64,000 nucleotides of DNA from Neobacillus mesonae. GTDB taxonomy: Bacteria; Bacillota; Bacilli; Paenibacillales; Paenibacillaceae. Each line of letters begins with the position of its first letter. Position 1 is the first letter of the stretch. Under the pieces are notes generated by a model. That model saw only the letters and a list, made by a program, of their open reading frames with translations. It was not told the origin of the DNA and searched no databases. A program made the translations under genes and the position numbers. Shown piece by piece: positions 43,621 to 52,824 of the stretch. The stretch lies in NCBI GenBank assembly GCA_023715865.1, contig JAMBOW010000001.1, forward strand, positions 1,612,001 to 1,676,000. Reading direction: 5' to 3'.

Positions 43621-44701
43621 CTATAATGGCCCCTTTCGTTTCAATTACCGACTCGGTAGTTCTTGTAGCTCCCATGGAATCCATCAGTGTAGTTGCTCTT
43701 GGCACAACCTCAAACAAAGTAAGATTCGCCTCATCACCTAACTGGATGCGGCCGAGTTCAGGTCTGCCAAGCCAGTACGCTGCTTTGGCGGTCACCTTGT
43801 CAACCACATCTGCAAGGGAGTAACCCATAATCACAAACTTGGTCATAACCTCTGCAAGGCTGTGTACAGGACCTGAAATTCGGTTTCCTCTATAGATGTC
43901 CGTGCTGATCGTTCCCGGATGAATTCCCTGCTCTTTTGCGCTCTCTGCCACCTCGAAGGAGAAGCTTGCGCTCCCATGACCGACATCAAGGTGAACGCCC
44001 CTCTCAACAGCTGATTTAAATGCAGGAATCAGAAGCTTGTGCTCATTCAAAATGTTATTTTTCTTTCCGTTAAGATAATGGGTGATCGCATCGCCGGTTC
44101 GCATATAACCAAGCACTTCGTCCAAAGCAGGCGGACCGGAACCAATATGGATCATGAGCGGCAGTCCCGTATGTTTCGATATTCGGGCGGCCTTTATTAA
44201 AGGCTGAACACCTTCCTCCTTCACGACGCTTGAGCTGATCCTTGCCTTTAGACCAACGACAAAATCACTGTACTTCGCTGCAGCTTCAACTGCTGTCTGT
44301 TCGTCAACCCATTCAGCTCTGCTGAGTTCATCCTGACGGGTGCCTAGTCCGATTCGTGATATGTTAAGCAAAGCAAGCATTCTCGTCCTTGCCCTTCCGC
44401 TCTCAGCATATAGCTCTTGAATCTGATCAGCCCCGCAGCTGCCAGCATCCACAATTGTGGTAACGCCTTGTCCTACACCGATTTCATCCGGGCTATCTCC
44501 ATACGGCTCGAAGCTATTCATAGCATGTACATGCAGGTCAATCCAACCGCTTGACACATACAAACTCGAGCACTCGATGATCTCGTCTCCTATTGCTGTT
44601 CCAGGCTGCTCATAGGCGATGATTCTGCCCTGCTTGATGACCAGATCAAACCGTTCTTGGGAATAAACCGTTCTTACAGAACGAAGAACTCGGGTATGCA
44701 T
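43598..44701 (-). CDS. Amidohydrolase/deacetylase family metallohydrolase
   Basis: A 367-residue TIM-barrel metallohydrolase (EF_0837-like). Metal ligands visible: H57 and H59 in DLHVHA, K152 in VGLKARIS (likely carboxylated), histidines in MIHIG and LDVGHGSASF, and an aspartate in ISTDIY. Its partners handle deaminated sugar acids, so removal of an acetyl or other acyl group from an amino sugar acid is likely. ATG 44701 has GGAGG eight bases upstream, giving MHTRVLRSV. First gene of the five-gene operon. Confidence 0.88.
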   Translation of the reverse strand: MHTRVLRSVRTVYSQERFDLVIKQGRIIAYEQPGTAIGDEIIECSSLYVSSGWIDLHVHAMNSFEPYGDSPDEIGVGQGVTTIVDAGSCGADQIQELYAESGRARTRMLALLNISRIGLGTRQDELSRAEWVDEQTAVEAAAKYSDFVVGLKARISSSVVKEEGVQPLIKAARISKHTGLPLMIHIGSGPPALDEVLGYMRTGDAITHYLNGKKNNILNEHKLLIPAFKSAVERGVHLDVGHGSASFSFEVAESAKEQGIHPGTISTDIYRGNRISGPVHSLAEVMTKFVIMGYSLADVVDKVTAKAAYWLGRPELGRIQLGDEANLTLFEVVPRATTLMDSMGATRTTESVIETKGAIIGEHFYTS

Positions 44702-44812
44702 AAACCATGCCTCCCATCTCCACATAATTCCATTCTTATTTGTACCTTAACATAGTTTCTTTGCAAGGTAAATATAACGTTATAATGTTTAAAATTCAGC
44801 TTTTATTAATAT

Positions 44813-44842
44813 AAAAAAAGACGTTTTCTTTAATGAAAACGC
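44813..44842 (-). terminator. Rho-independent terminator after the EamA gene
   Basis: Stem cgttttc (44822-44828) and gaaaacg (44835-44841), then a T-run (A-run 44813-44819) on the minus strand. It separates the EamA gene from the dga-like operon. Confidence 0.8.
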
Positions 44843-44859
44843 CCTGATCTTTGCTATTT

Positions 44860-45759
44860 CTATATACCGAATCTTTGTGATGATTTTTGTTTTTTCAAAT
44901 GGAATCGTTTTCCGAGCTTAAGTTCGGTAAGCACCACTCCCGCCAGAATAAGGAAAGCGCCGATATAACCGTTAGCACCGAGCTGCTCTCCGTAAAGCAA
45001 ATAAGCAAATCCAGCAGCAAACACCGGTTCCAATGAAAAAATAAGTCCTGCACGTGTCGAAGATATATGCCTTTGTGCCATGATTTGCAGCGTATATGCG
45101 GCCGCACTACACAGTATAGCCAAACCAAGAATGGAAATCCAAGCACCGTTTGTATCCGGCAGCTTAGGCTCCTCAAAGATGAGACTGAATAAAAAAGCGA
45201 GTCCTCCAGCAAAGCCCAGCTGTAATATACTAAGTGCCTTGCCCTCTCCCTTCTGTACCATATTTCCGGAAAGGAGAATATATACTGCGTAAAAGAAGGC
45301 TCCCAGAATACAGAGCACATCACCTGACTTTAGATGAAAGCTGGTCTCTAGCGTCAGAAGCGATATTCCAGCTAGCGCTATTAAAATGCTTAATACGATC
45401 TTCACTTCCGGCCAGCGTCTCTTCATTAAAGAAACAAGAATGGGTACAAACACGACCGAAAGGCTGATTAGAAATCCCGCCTGGGAGGTAGTCGTTCGGT
45501 TGACTCCATATGTAATAAATATAAAGGCTAGAAACAGTACAGCTCCGAGTATAAATCCATGGAGAACCGTCTTCAAGCTCATTTTAGACCATGATTTATA
45601 AAATAGAAGCCCCATCAATACAAAGGCCAGTCCAAATCGGAGAGCGATCATATTCAGCTCCTGAATGGAAGTAAATCCTTCCTTCATAAATAAATAGGAG
45701 GAGCCCCATAACAGGGTCACAAGCAGCATTTGTAAATCTGCTTTTCGTTTTACGTTCAC
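44860..45759 (-). CDS. EamA (DMT) family transporter
   Basis: A 299-residue membrane protein with ten hydrophobic segments and two EamA repeats (first about 8-135, second about 150-285). It starts LLVTLLWGSSYLFMKEGF and ends the second repeat with GAFLILAGVVL, both typical of drug/metabolite exporters. GTG 45759 follows AGGGAAGAAAGAAA. It diverges from a LysR regulator, the usual arrangement in which the regulator controls the exporter. Substrate unknown. Confidence 0.9.
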   Translation of the reverse strand: MNVKRKADLQMLLVTLLWGSSYLFMKEGFTSIQELNMIALRFGLAFVLMGLLFYKSWSKMSLKTVLHGFILGAVLFLAFIFITYGVNRTTTSQAGFLISLSVVFVPILVSLMKRRWPEVKIVLSILIALAGISLLTLETSFHLKSGDVLCILGAFFYAVYILLSGNMVQKGEGKALSILQLGFAGGLAFLFSLIFEEPKLPDTNGAWISILGLAILCSAAAYTLQIMAQRHISSTRAGLIFSLEPVFAAGFAYLLYGEQLGANGYIGAFLILAGVVLTELKLGKRFHLKKQKSSQRFGI

Positions 45760-45912
45760 TTTCTTTCTTCCCTTCAGCTCTGCACTTGTATGTATACCTC
45801 TTATCCAGGATGATCACACAGCAAGACTCAGTATATAGCATGTCTTTTCATAAGAAAAATGAATGTTTATAATAAAATAAATGAAAAAAATTCATGCAAA
45901 AGGAAGATAACG

Positions 45913-46824
45913 ATGTCGCTTGCAAAATACGAAATTTTCTCTGCCGCCGTAGAGCTTCAAAGTTTAACCAAAGCGGCAGAAAGCCTGAATTTAACACAAT
46001 CTGCGGTCAGTCATGCGATAGCGAGTCTGGAAGCCAGCTGCGGTTTCTCACTGCTGATTCGCTCAAAATCCGGCATACATCTGACAGCAAACGGCGAACG
46101 GATATTACCTTATATGAGAGAAATATTAAAATGGAACGAAATGATGCACCAAGAGATTCAATTGCTTAGCGGTATACAGACAGGTACCGTCAAAATTGGA
46201 ACGTTTACAAGTGTCTCCTCACAGTGGCTGCCCGGCGTCATTAAATCTTTTCAGCATGAATATCCGGCTATTCATATTAAGCTTAAAGAGGGGGATTATG
46301 GCGAGATCAAGAACTGGATCTCCTCCGGAGCAGTTGATTTCGGTTTTTTGTCTCTGCAGGGACCTACTGCATACGATACCATTCCGCTCAAAAAAGACCG
46401 GATGGTCTGCATACTGCCGATAGATCATCCGCTTGCCGCGGAACCCTCTGTCTCGCTTCATCAATTAAGTGATGATCCTTTCATTATGCCTAAATGGGGC
46501 GGCGATGATGAAATCGAAATGATGATTAAGACACACCGTGTAAAGCTGAGCATCAGGTTTGAAGTCGCTGAGGAGCAGGCGATCATCGGCATGGTACAGC
46601 ATGGTCTCGGGATCAGCATTTTACCTGAAATGGTACTCACAAGACTGCCGGATTCCATTCGGGTTGTTCCGATTGCAGAAGAGCCGTACCGAATGATCGG
46701 AATGGCGGCCCTATCCTTAAAAGACTTATCCCCTGCTGCCCAAAAACTGATGATCTCCGTACAGGACTGGCTTAAACTCCAGCATCTTATAGACGATCTG
46801 GGGCAAAAAGAATCTGAATCATAA
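45913..46824 (+). CDS. LysR family transcriptional regulator
   Basis: A 303-residue regulator. HTH: LQSLTKAAESLNLTQSAVSH at about 13-32. The effector domain starts near GTVKIGTFTSVSSQWLPGVI and ends with the GLGISILPEM motif. ATG 45913 has AAGGAAG before it; the frame could be extended to 45859 but the LysR core begins here. It diverges from the EamA exporter by about 150 bases and likely regulates it. Confidence 0.92.
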   Translation: MSLAKYEIFSAAVELQSLTKAAESLNLTQSAVSHAIASLEASCGFSLLIRSKSGIHLTANGERILPYMREILKWNEMMHQEIQLLSGIQTGTVKIGTFTSVSSQWLPGVIKSFQHEYPAIHIKLKEGDYGEIKNWISSGAVDFGFLSLQGPTAYDTIPLKKDRMVCILPIDHPLAAEPSVSLHQLSDDPFIMPKWGGDDEIEMMIKTHRVKLSIRFEVAEEQAIIGMVQHGLGISILPEMVLTRLPDSIRVVPIAEEPYRMIGMAALSLKDLSPAAQKLMISVQDWLKLQHLIDDLGQKESES

Positions 46825-46862
46825 CTAATATGCTCGTCAACAGCATGCTCTCTGCGCAAAAA

Positions 46863-46892
46863 AACCATCTTCCCTTTACCGGGGAGATGGTT
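46863..46892. terminator. Bidirectional terminator between LysR and flavoprotein genes
   Basis: aaccatct (46863-46870) with agatggtt (46885-46892), inner tccc/gggg and loop tttacc. A-run before and ATATTTTTT after serve both directions. Confidence 0.85.
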
Positions 46893-46899
46893 ATATTTT

Positions 46900-47799
46900 T
46901 TAAGCAAAGTCAGCGTGAATGAGATCCATGTTAATCCCTATTGCTGCTTTGCTGCCTTCAGCTGCGGCAATAATCAGCTGTGTAGGTGCAGTTACAGTAT
47001 TGTCACCTGCAGCATACACACCTCTAATATTGGTTCTGCCGTATGGATCCGTTACAAAGGCGCCTTTGTCATTAAAATGGCAGCCCAGCCTAGGTCCCAG
47101 CAGACTTCCCTGAGAAAGCTGGGGTGTCACAAATCCTCCATCTATTTCTAATGCACGGCCGTTTTGAAAATGGATTTGCCGAAGCTGTCCCCCCGATCCT
47201 GAAACATAATGAATCGGATGTTCTACAATGGCAATCCCCTTGCCGGCGAGCTTCCTTTTTTGCTCCGGTTCGATAATCTGTCTTCCATTTGTACAAACAA
47301 CAAGGCTTCGGCTCCAGTGAAATATGATTTGCGCTGTCGTAAATACATTCGCCGCTTCCGTAATGAGAACAAGCTTTTTGTCTCTGAGCTCATAACCGTC
47401 ACAATAAGGGCAGCTAAAGATGCTTTGTCCATAGAACTCCCGGAGCCCGGGAACCCTTGGAATATCCTCTCTGAGACCTGTGCATAGCAGCAATTTCCTC
47501 GCCACTACTTCTCTTCCGTTTCTCGTTCGTACTACAAAGCCCTCATATCCGGGCTGGACGTCAACGACTTCTTCGGGAATGATATGTACGCTTGGATATT
47601 TTGACAGCTCTTCATGGGCTGTTTTTCTAAAATCAGATGGACTTGTTCCGTCTCTCGTCAAGAATCCATGAGAAAGCCTAGTTGATGCATGCCTCGGTTT
47701 GCCATGATCAAAGATGACAACCTTTCGTAACGAACGTCCTAATACCAAGCCGGCACTAAGCCCTGCAGGTCCGCCCCCTATAATTATGCAATCTAGCAT
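46900..47799 (-). CDS. Thioredoxin-reductase-like NAD(P)/FAD oxidoreductase
   Basis: A 299-residue flavoprotein. FAD-binding IIGGGPAGLSAGL starts at residue 4; the redox pair is C130-x-x-C133 in SCPYCDGYE; the second dinucleotide region and the C-terminal GVYAAGD FAD motif are present. The CPYCDGYE site differs from the CATC of true TrxR and resembles the GliT/DepH-type dithiol oxidases and related low-Mr oxidoreductases. ATG 47799 follows GGGGGAGGAGC. Stands alone. Partner thiol unknown. Confidence 0.9.
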   Translation of the reverse strand: MLDCIIIGGGPAGLSAGLVLGRSLRKVVIFDHGKPRHASTRLSHGFLTRDGTSPSDFRKTAHEELSKYPSVHIIPEEVVDVQPGYEGFVVRTRNGREVVARKLLLCTGLREDIPRVPGLREFYGQSIFSCPYCDGYELRDKKLVLITEAANVFTTAQIIFHWSRSLVVCTNGRQIIEPEQKRKLAGKGIAIVEHPIHYVSGSGGQLRQIHFQNGRALEIDGGFVTPQLSQGSLLGPRLGCHFNDKGAFVTDPYGRTNIRGVYAAGDNTVTAPTQLIIAAAEGSKAAIGINMDLIHADFA

Positions 47800-47913
47800 G
47801 CTCCTCCCCCTTAATAGGTCCTTTAACTTACTCACAATTATTGTATGCGAGTCTTTTAAGGAATAATTGCTCTATATCCTTTTCACTCAGAAACCATTAT
47901 TCTTCAAGGTAAA

Positions 47914-47948
47914 ATTAAAAAAAGCCCTCTGCCTGTTGGCGGAGGACT
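47914..47948 (-). terminator. Rho-independent terminator after the secreted protein gene
   Basis: cctctgcc (47926-47933) and ggcggagg (47938-47945) with one wobble pair, loop tgtt, then a T-run on the minus strand. Confidence 0.8.
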
Positions 47949-47976
47949 CTATAGAACTGTGCTTTATATCATTTCT

Positions 47977-48516
47977 TTAAGGAATGTATTGCTGTACAAT
48001 GCGGGTAACTTCACCGTTCTCAATGGTCAAATGGTAAGGGAATACGCTCATATCCAGGTTTGTTGTATCTCCGTAGAGCTCTGCGAATTTATCAAGCGAA
48101 ATGGATTCGTTCCAGTTGATGTCAATATCTTTGATGTTACCTGTGCGATCATAAATTTGAACAGTTACTTTTGCATCATCTGCAATTTTAAGCGTTTGGC
48201 TCGATTCTTCTTCATTTACGATATAATATCCGTCCGGTGCATAATCAATTCCTGCATCTGGCTCCTGCTCTACGAATACCTCGTTTGCTTCTTCGCCTTC
48301 ATACCATTCAATTTCATCTGCTTTAATGCTGACTTCTCCGTTATTTGTTACAAGATTGTTAATATATACAGTTTCTGTCTGAGGTGCTTCAGCCTGTACA
48401 TTCTCCGACTCTGCTAAAACTGTTGTTTCATTTCCAATATTAAAGTTTCCGTATATTAATGTTCCCGAGAGGATCACACCTAATGCTACACTTGTAAATA
48501 AACGATTTTTCATCAT
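47977..48516 (-). CDS. Exported acidic hypothetical protein
   Basis: A 179-residue protein, family not recognised. A signal-type segment covers residues 1-36 (ends LAESENVQAEA, cleavage near ALAES-like turn). The mature part is very acidic (EIEWYEGEEANEVFVEQEPD), then strand-rich: GYYIVNEEESS, VTVQIYDRTGN, and ends HLTIENGEVTRIVQQYIP. The length and repeats suggest a small beta-rich domain that may bind a ligand or a cation. Start ATG 48516 follows AGAAGGAGAGATGC. No neighbour hints at a role. Confidence 0.75.
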   Translation of the reverse strand: MMKNRLFTSVALGVILSGTLIYGNFNIGNETTVLAESENVQAEAPQTETVYINNLVTNNGEVSIKADEIEWYEGEEANEVFVEQEPDAGIDYAPDGYYIVNEEESSQTLKIADDAKVTVQIYDRTGNIKDIDINWNESISLDKFAELYGDTTNLDMSVFPYHLTIENGEVTRIVQQYIP

Positions 48517-48709
48517 GCATCTCTCCTTCTGTTTGGCCGGTGAACTCCTTATCGGCCCATGCTATGTATGTCATCTATGCATCTCTTGTTATTAGTATAA
48601 ACGCTTTGGACATCAGAAGAGTTTCAATCTTGTTATAAAAAATATAAAATTTATTCATATCATATGGACAAGGGCTCCAAACTGGAACCCTGCCCTTTGC
48701 TTGTCCAAC

Positions 48710-49048
48710 TTAATTTTTCACAAATTTAACTAAAATCTTAGCTAAAGTTTGCTGCTCTTCTGAATCAGCTGATTTCCACAGCTCTTGAAGAAGCTTCTCT
48801 TCGCGGTTTCGAGGCTCCTCACTTTGAGCCAGAACATCTGCCACTTTCTTCGCAACCTTTGACAGCTGCTCCTCATCTAATCCGAGTGATTCACCTAAGG
48901 ATACACGTTTGCTTAAATATTGTTTAAAGTCATCAAATTTGTTCAAAATGTCATCTTTTTGTTCGGAGTTCATTCGATTCATCGTCTCGTCTACCTGACT
49001 TAGTTCGACTTGCCCATCTTTCTTAATCATATGAGTTTGATCAGCCAT
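48710..49048 (-). CDS. DUF3243 domain protein (YmfJ-like)
   Basis: A 112-residue cytosolic protein. The DUF3243 domain spans about residue 33-112: FDDFKQYLSKRV, GLDEEQLSKVAKKVADVLA, EEPRNREEKLLQELW. ATG 49048 has GGAGGAG before it; the frame to 49129 adds 27 residues without a site. In Bacilli the family is widespread and its function is unknown. It lies about 100 bases before the next flavoprotein gene's stop. Confidence 0.87.
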   Translation of the reverse strand: MADQTHMIKKDGQVELSQVDETMNRMNSEQKDDILNKFDDFKQYLSKRVSLGESLGLDEEQLSKVAKKVADVLAQSEEPRNREEKLLQELWKSADSEEQQTLAKILVKFVKN

Positions 49049-49150
49049 ATTAACTCCTCCAATTTTCATAATGTTCTGCGTTGCATAGTCCCTATTAACC
49101 CTTCCGGTTAGAATGAAACATATCAGCATATCTCGATAAACAAATACTTT

Positions 49151-50062
49151 TTACGCTTTTTTCATCTTATGGAGCGCTTTATTTATCCATATGGCTGAAA
49201 GCACTCCATCTCCCATGGCTACCGTAGCCTGCTCGGAATGTACTCCGACATCACCGGCAATCCATAGATTAGGAACGGAAGACATACGAGAACGGCCGTC
49301 TGCATTAACATGCTTGTTGTCCGTTATTTTTGCACCTAACTGCTCAGCCAGCTCCGAATGCACCCGGTTTCCGCCAAAAGCAATAAACCCGCGCTCGGCT
49401 TCCACTTCTGTACCATCAGCCAATTGGACAGACGAAATCATGCCATTCTCGTCTCCATGTACCTCTGCTATGGCTTTTTCTATATAGTTGACCCCCTTTT
49501 TCTCCAATTTCTTGAGGAGATCATCCGGAATTTCGGCTTGATCATGATTAATATAGACCATTTTGGATGCACGGCTTGCCAGAATGTTAGCCATCCCCGC
49601 TCCGGTTACACCAGAGCCCATAATGACCGTTTTTCTGTTCTCAATTTCGTAACCATCGCAGTCGGGACAAATATACACCGTCATTCCAAGCGTGTTCCGA
49701 AGACCTGGAATATCCGGATATCGATCCGTAATCCCTGTAGCAAGCAGCAGCGTTTTGGCTTGATATGTGTCATTATTTTCTCCAGTCAGAGTGAACAGTT
49801 CCCCGTCCTTTTTCGCAGAAATGATCCGATCCTTGCAAAATTGAATTCCGATTGCTTCTGCATGAGCTCGCCCGCGTTTTCGAAGCTCTTCCCCTGAAAC
49901 ACCGTCTGGAAAACCCAATATGTTATGATAATTTCGGCATAAGCTTGAGCGGCCTTCACCTGCATCAATGACGAGCACCTTGTGTATTGAATATCTTCCC
50001 ATTTGAATCGCGGCCGAAAGTCCTGCAATGCCTCCGCCTACGATAATGCAATCATGTATCAT
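49151..50062 (-). CDS. Thioredoxin-reductase-like NAD(P)/FAD oxidoreductase (second copy)
   Basis: A 303-residue paralogue of the gene at 46900. FAD motif CIIVGGGIAGLSAAI at residue 5; redox pair C132-x-x-C135 in ICPDCDGYE; NADPH motif GSGVTGAG; FAD motif GDVGVHSEQATVAMGDG at the end. Bases around ATG 50062 carry an AGGGATAGG site. Like the other copy, it is not next to a thioredoxin gene, and could act on a small disulfide. Confidence 0.9.
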   Translation of the reverse strand: MIHDCIIVGGGIAGLSAAIQMGRYSIHKVLVIDAGEGRSSLCRNYHNILGFPDGVSGEELRKRGRAHAEAIGIQFCKDRIISAKKDGELFTLTGENNDTYQAKTLLLATGITDRYPDIPGLRNTLGMTVYICPDCDGYEIENRKTVIMGSGVTGAGMANILASRASKMVYINHDQAEIPDDLLKKLEKKGVNYIEKAIAEVHGDENGMISSVQLADGTEVEAERGFIAFGGNRVHSELAEQLGAKITDNKHVNADGRSRMSSVPNLWIAGDVGVHSEQATVAMGDGVLSAIWINKALHKMKKA

Positions 50063-50212
50063 CCTATCCCTGCCTTCTTTTCTATATCTACTTTCTCTTT
50101 ATCCTTAAACAATATGGTTCTTTTTAAACGAGGCGAGGGCAAAGATAGCATCATAGTAATGACAAGCGGCCTTCATACGCTATGATTTTTCCTCTTAGCT
50201 ACGAGTACTTTA

Positions 50213-50242
50213 TATAAAAAAAGACCATGCATAGCATGGTCT
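50213..50242 (-). terminator. Rho-independent terminator after the SLH-GH18 gene
   Basis: agaccatgc (50222-50230), loop ata, gcatggtct (50234-50242): perfect 9-bp stem, then TTTTTTTATA on the minus strand. Confidence 0.85.
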
Positions 50243-50254
50243 AAGTTAGAGAAA

Positions 50255-51907
50255 TTAAAATGTAAATTGATAAGAAGAATAAGTTCTTGCATTCCTCATA
50301 GCTGTCCATACATCTGGAGTCTCTGATCCCATATACCAGAACGCATAGCCTGCTATGTTATATGATTCATACATCATAACCTTGGCTGATAAGGAACGAC
50401 TATCTTCGGTCCATATTCCACGAGTTACTCCTTGGCTGACATATTTCAGTAAGTATTGAGCTATTTCTGAATCCCATGTAAGCGAAGCTTTATTTTGACG
50501 ATAAATATCTCCTTGTCTTTCCAGCGTTATGTCATAGGAACCGCTTTGAGGTGAAGACAGTGACCAATCCCGGGTATAGGTCGGCAGTGCCGCAATGATT
50601 TTGTACTCCGGCACAGCTTTTTTTAACGTAGCGACAGCGTGTTCAAGCCAAGGAAGCGAGGCAACCGAACCTGCCTTTGTCGATCCATTCCAATGCTCCT
50701 CGTATCCCATCAGTACAACATAATCGGAATAACGTCCTAGAGCCTCGTAGTCAAAAGCTGCTGTCCAGCTTGACCCCAAATCTGGAGACACATCAATGGA
50801 AAGTGTGATACCGGCGCTTTTCAGTTTGGGATACAGTGAAGCCATAAACAGGGTTAAGTAACTACGGTCTTCTCCTGATACATTTTCAAAATCAATATTT
50901 AATCCGGCAAGGCTATAGCTCTTAGCGTAATTGACCAGCTTCTGCACGGTTGCTTCCCGTTGTGAAGTGTCCGACAGCATACGATGGGTCATTTCCGAAT
51001 TTGCACGATTTCCTACCATTCCCCATATATTCAAGTTATGTTTTTTAGCAAAAGTCACGAGTCTCTGATCGGTATTATCTTTAACAATATTTTGTTCATC
51101 TAGGAAATACCATCGGGGAGACAGGGTGTTAATTCCTGAGTTAAGTATTTGCTGTTCGAACTCAGCTGTTGTCGAATCATACTGCCATCCAAGCGTGATA
51201 GGATCAGCCTGTTTCTTTCCTAAAGCAGCTGCGACCTGAGATGTTTGAAGAATTCGATCAAGCAGCATCGCCGCCTCAGCTCGAGTTAATGAATATTTGG
51301 GTCTAAATCCGCCGGCATCTCCCTTCATAAACCCCAAACGGGTCATTTCGTTCACATAGCCCAGAGCCCAATTTGAAACCTTGCTGTGATCTGTATACGG
51401 AAGCTGTGAAGATGAAGGAATCGCTTCGGGTTCAATTTTCAGCATACGGACCATAAGCGCAGCCGCTTCCTCGCGGGTAATTACAGCCTTTGGAGCAAAT
51501 GTCTTGGAAGATCTACCCTGCACCATATCCAAATTTACCAGAGCACTGATATCACCATAGTACCAATCGGAAGGTTTCAGATCCGTAAAAGGAGAAAGAT
51601 CGTTACTGACCGGATCCAGCTGCAGCGCATTAACCAGCATTTTGGACAGCTCAGCTCTCGTCACCGTTTTTCCGGGTTCAAAGGTCGTTAAACTGGTTCC
51701 ATTAATGATTCCTTTATTGTATAGACGAATAATAGCTTCTTTGGCATAACTGCCTGATATGTCTTTAAAAGGGGTCTGATTCGTTGGACGGGAAGCAGCG
51801 TGCAGCTGCGGAGATAAGGTTAAAGAAGAAATAGAGAGGATAATAGCAAGGCTGATGCCTTTTTTTGCAAATGAACTTATTTTTTTACTTGAAATAATCT
51901 CTTTCAA
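50255..51907 (-). CDS. S-layer-anchored GH18 protein with three N-terminal SLH domains
   Basis: A 550-residue exported protein. Signal peptide (to about residue 38), three SLH domains at about 46-88, 105-150 and 167-215 (FKDISGSYAKEAI; FTDLKPSDWYYGDI; YTDHSKVSNWAL), then a GH18 barrel from about 235. The catalytic motif is GLNIDFEN with E341; the first two aspartates of DxxDxDxE are replaced, as in SleL/YaaH-like GH18. TTG 51907 after GAGG gives a short N-terminus; the first TTG at 51931 lacks spacing. SLH domains bind pyruvylated secondary wall polymer. Substrate is chitin-like or peptidoglycan; not resolved. Confidence 0.9.
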   Translation of the reverse strand: MKEIISSKKISSFAKKGISLAIILSISSLTLSPQLHAASRPTNQTPFKDISGSYAKEAIIRLYNKGIINGTSLTTFEPGKTVTRAELSKMLVNALQLDPVSNDLSPFTDLKPSDWYYGDISALVNLDMVQGRSSKTFAPKAVITREEAAALMVRMLKIEPEAIPSSSQLPYTDHSKVSNWALGYVNEMTRLGFMKGDAGGFRPKYSLTRAEAAMLLDRILQTSQVAAALGKKQADPITLGWQYDSTTAEFEQQILNSGINTLSPRWYFLDEQNIVKDNTDQRLVTFAKKHNLNIWGMVGNRANSEMTHRMLSDTSQREATVQKLVNYAKSYSLAGLNIDFENVSGEDRSYLTLFMASLYPKLKSAGITLSIDVSPDLGSSWTAAFDYEALGRYSDYVVLMGYEEHWNGSTKAGSVASLPWLEHAVATLKKAVPEYKIIAALPTYTRDWSLSSPQSGSYDITLERQGDIYRQNKASLTWDSEIAQYLLKYVSQGVTRGIWTEDSRSLSAKVMMYESYNIAGYAFWYMGSETPDVWTAMRNARTYSSYQFTF

Positions 51908-52032
51908 ACCAAGCGCCTCACTTATTGACAAGATATGTTCATCCTATCAAAGCTTCGTGAGTGCTGTATGTACTTAATTAATGGTTATATTACCATATTT
52001 TTAATAGATCCTTCACTGTAAAAATACAAAAA

Positions 52033-52057
52033 AGCACCGCTGTTCGTCAGCGATGCT
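52033..52057 (-). terminator. Rho-independent terminator after the nitroreductase gene
   Basis: agcaccgctg (52033-52042) and cagcgatgct (52048-52057) with one mismatch, loop ttcgt, then TTTTTTGTA on the minus strand. Confidence 0.75.
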
Positions 52058-52069
52058 CCATAAGTCTTA

Positions 52070-52672
52070 TTATTTCCGCACTTTCAGGCGAGCTTCAAGC
52101 GGAGCAAAGTCTTTGTCTCCAGGTTCAGCCGCAGGTGTACCGAAAGGCATTTGAGCGATCAGTTTCCATGTTGCAGGCACGTCGAATACTTCCTTAACCT
52201 CATCGTCGATCAGAGGGTTATAATGCTGCAGGGAAGCACCCAATCCTTCCTGTTTCAGAGCAGTCCATACAACTAATTGAAGCATGCCGTTGGATTGGTT
52301 AGCCCATACTGGGAAATTGTCTGCATACAATGCAAATTGACTTTGAAGATTCTCAATTACTTCTTGATCCTCAAAGAACAGCACTGTACCGTAACCCGCG
52401 CGGAAGCTTTCCATTTTATCAGCGGTAGACTTGAATTTCTCATCGTCATTCACTGTTTTGCGAAGAGTTTCTTCAGTAATATTCCATAGTTTGTCATGCT
52501 TCTCACCTAGCAGCACGACAACACGAGCTGATTGGGAGTTAAAGGAGGATGGAGTATATTTAACAGCCTCTCCGATGACTTCCTCAATACGCTCATCAGA
52601 TACATTGGATTGTTTGGAAATTGCGTAATAAGATCTTCTTTCTTTAAGTGCTTCCATGAATTCCTTAGCCAT
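52070..52672 (-). CDS. Nitroreductase family FMN oxidoreductase
   Basis: A 200-residue nitroreductase. Features are KERRSYYAISKQ at the N-terminus (FMN phosphate), YTPSSFNSQSARVV, and AQMPFGTPAAEP at the C-terminus. Similar proteins in Bacilli reduce nitroaromatics or quinones with NAD(P)H. ATG 52672 follows AGGAGG and ten bases. Single gene. Confidence 0.88.
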   Translation of the reverse strand: MAKEFMEALKERRSYYAISKQSNVSDERIEEVIGEAVKYTPSSFNSQSARVVVLLGEKHDKLWNITEETLRKTVNDDEKFKSTADKMESFRAGYGTVLFFEDQEVIENLQSQFALYADNFPVWANQSNGMLQLVVWTALKQEGLGASLQHYNPLIDDEVKEVFDVPATWKLIAQMPFGTPAAEPGDKDFAPLEARLKVRK

Positions 52673-52824
52673 TTCAAAAAAACCTCCTGGTATATTTTGT
52701 AGTTCGACACTACTAAAGATAGTTTATTTACTTACATTAGTCAAGTAGGTCAATAAACGTTTGCACCATATCAATCCATTAGTAACCCTGAATATTATTA
52801 ATTTTCATCGTATTTTTCATACAT

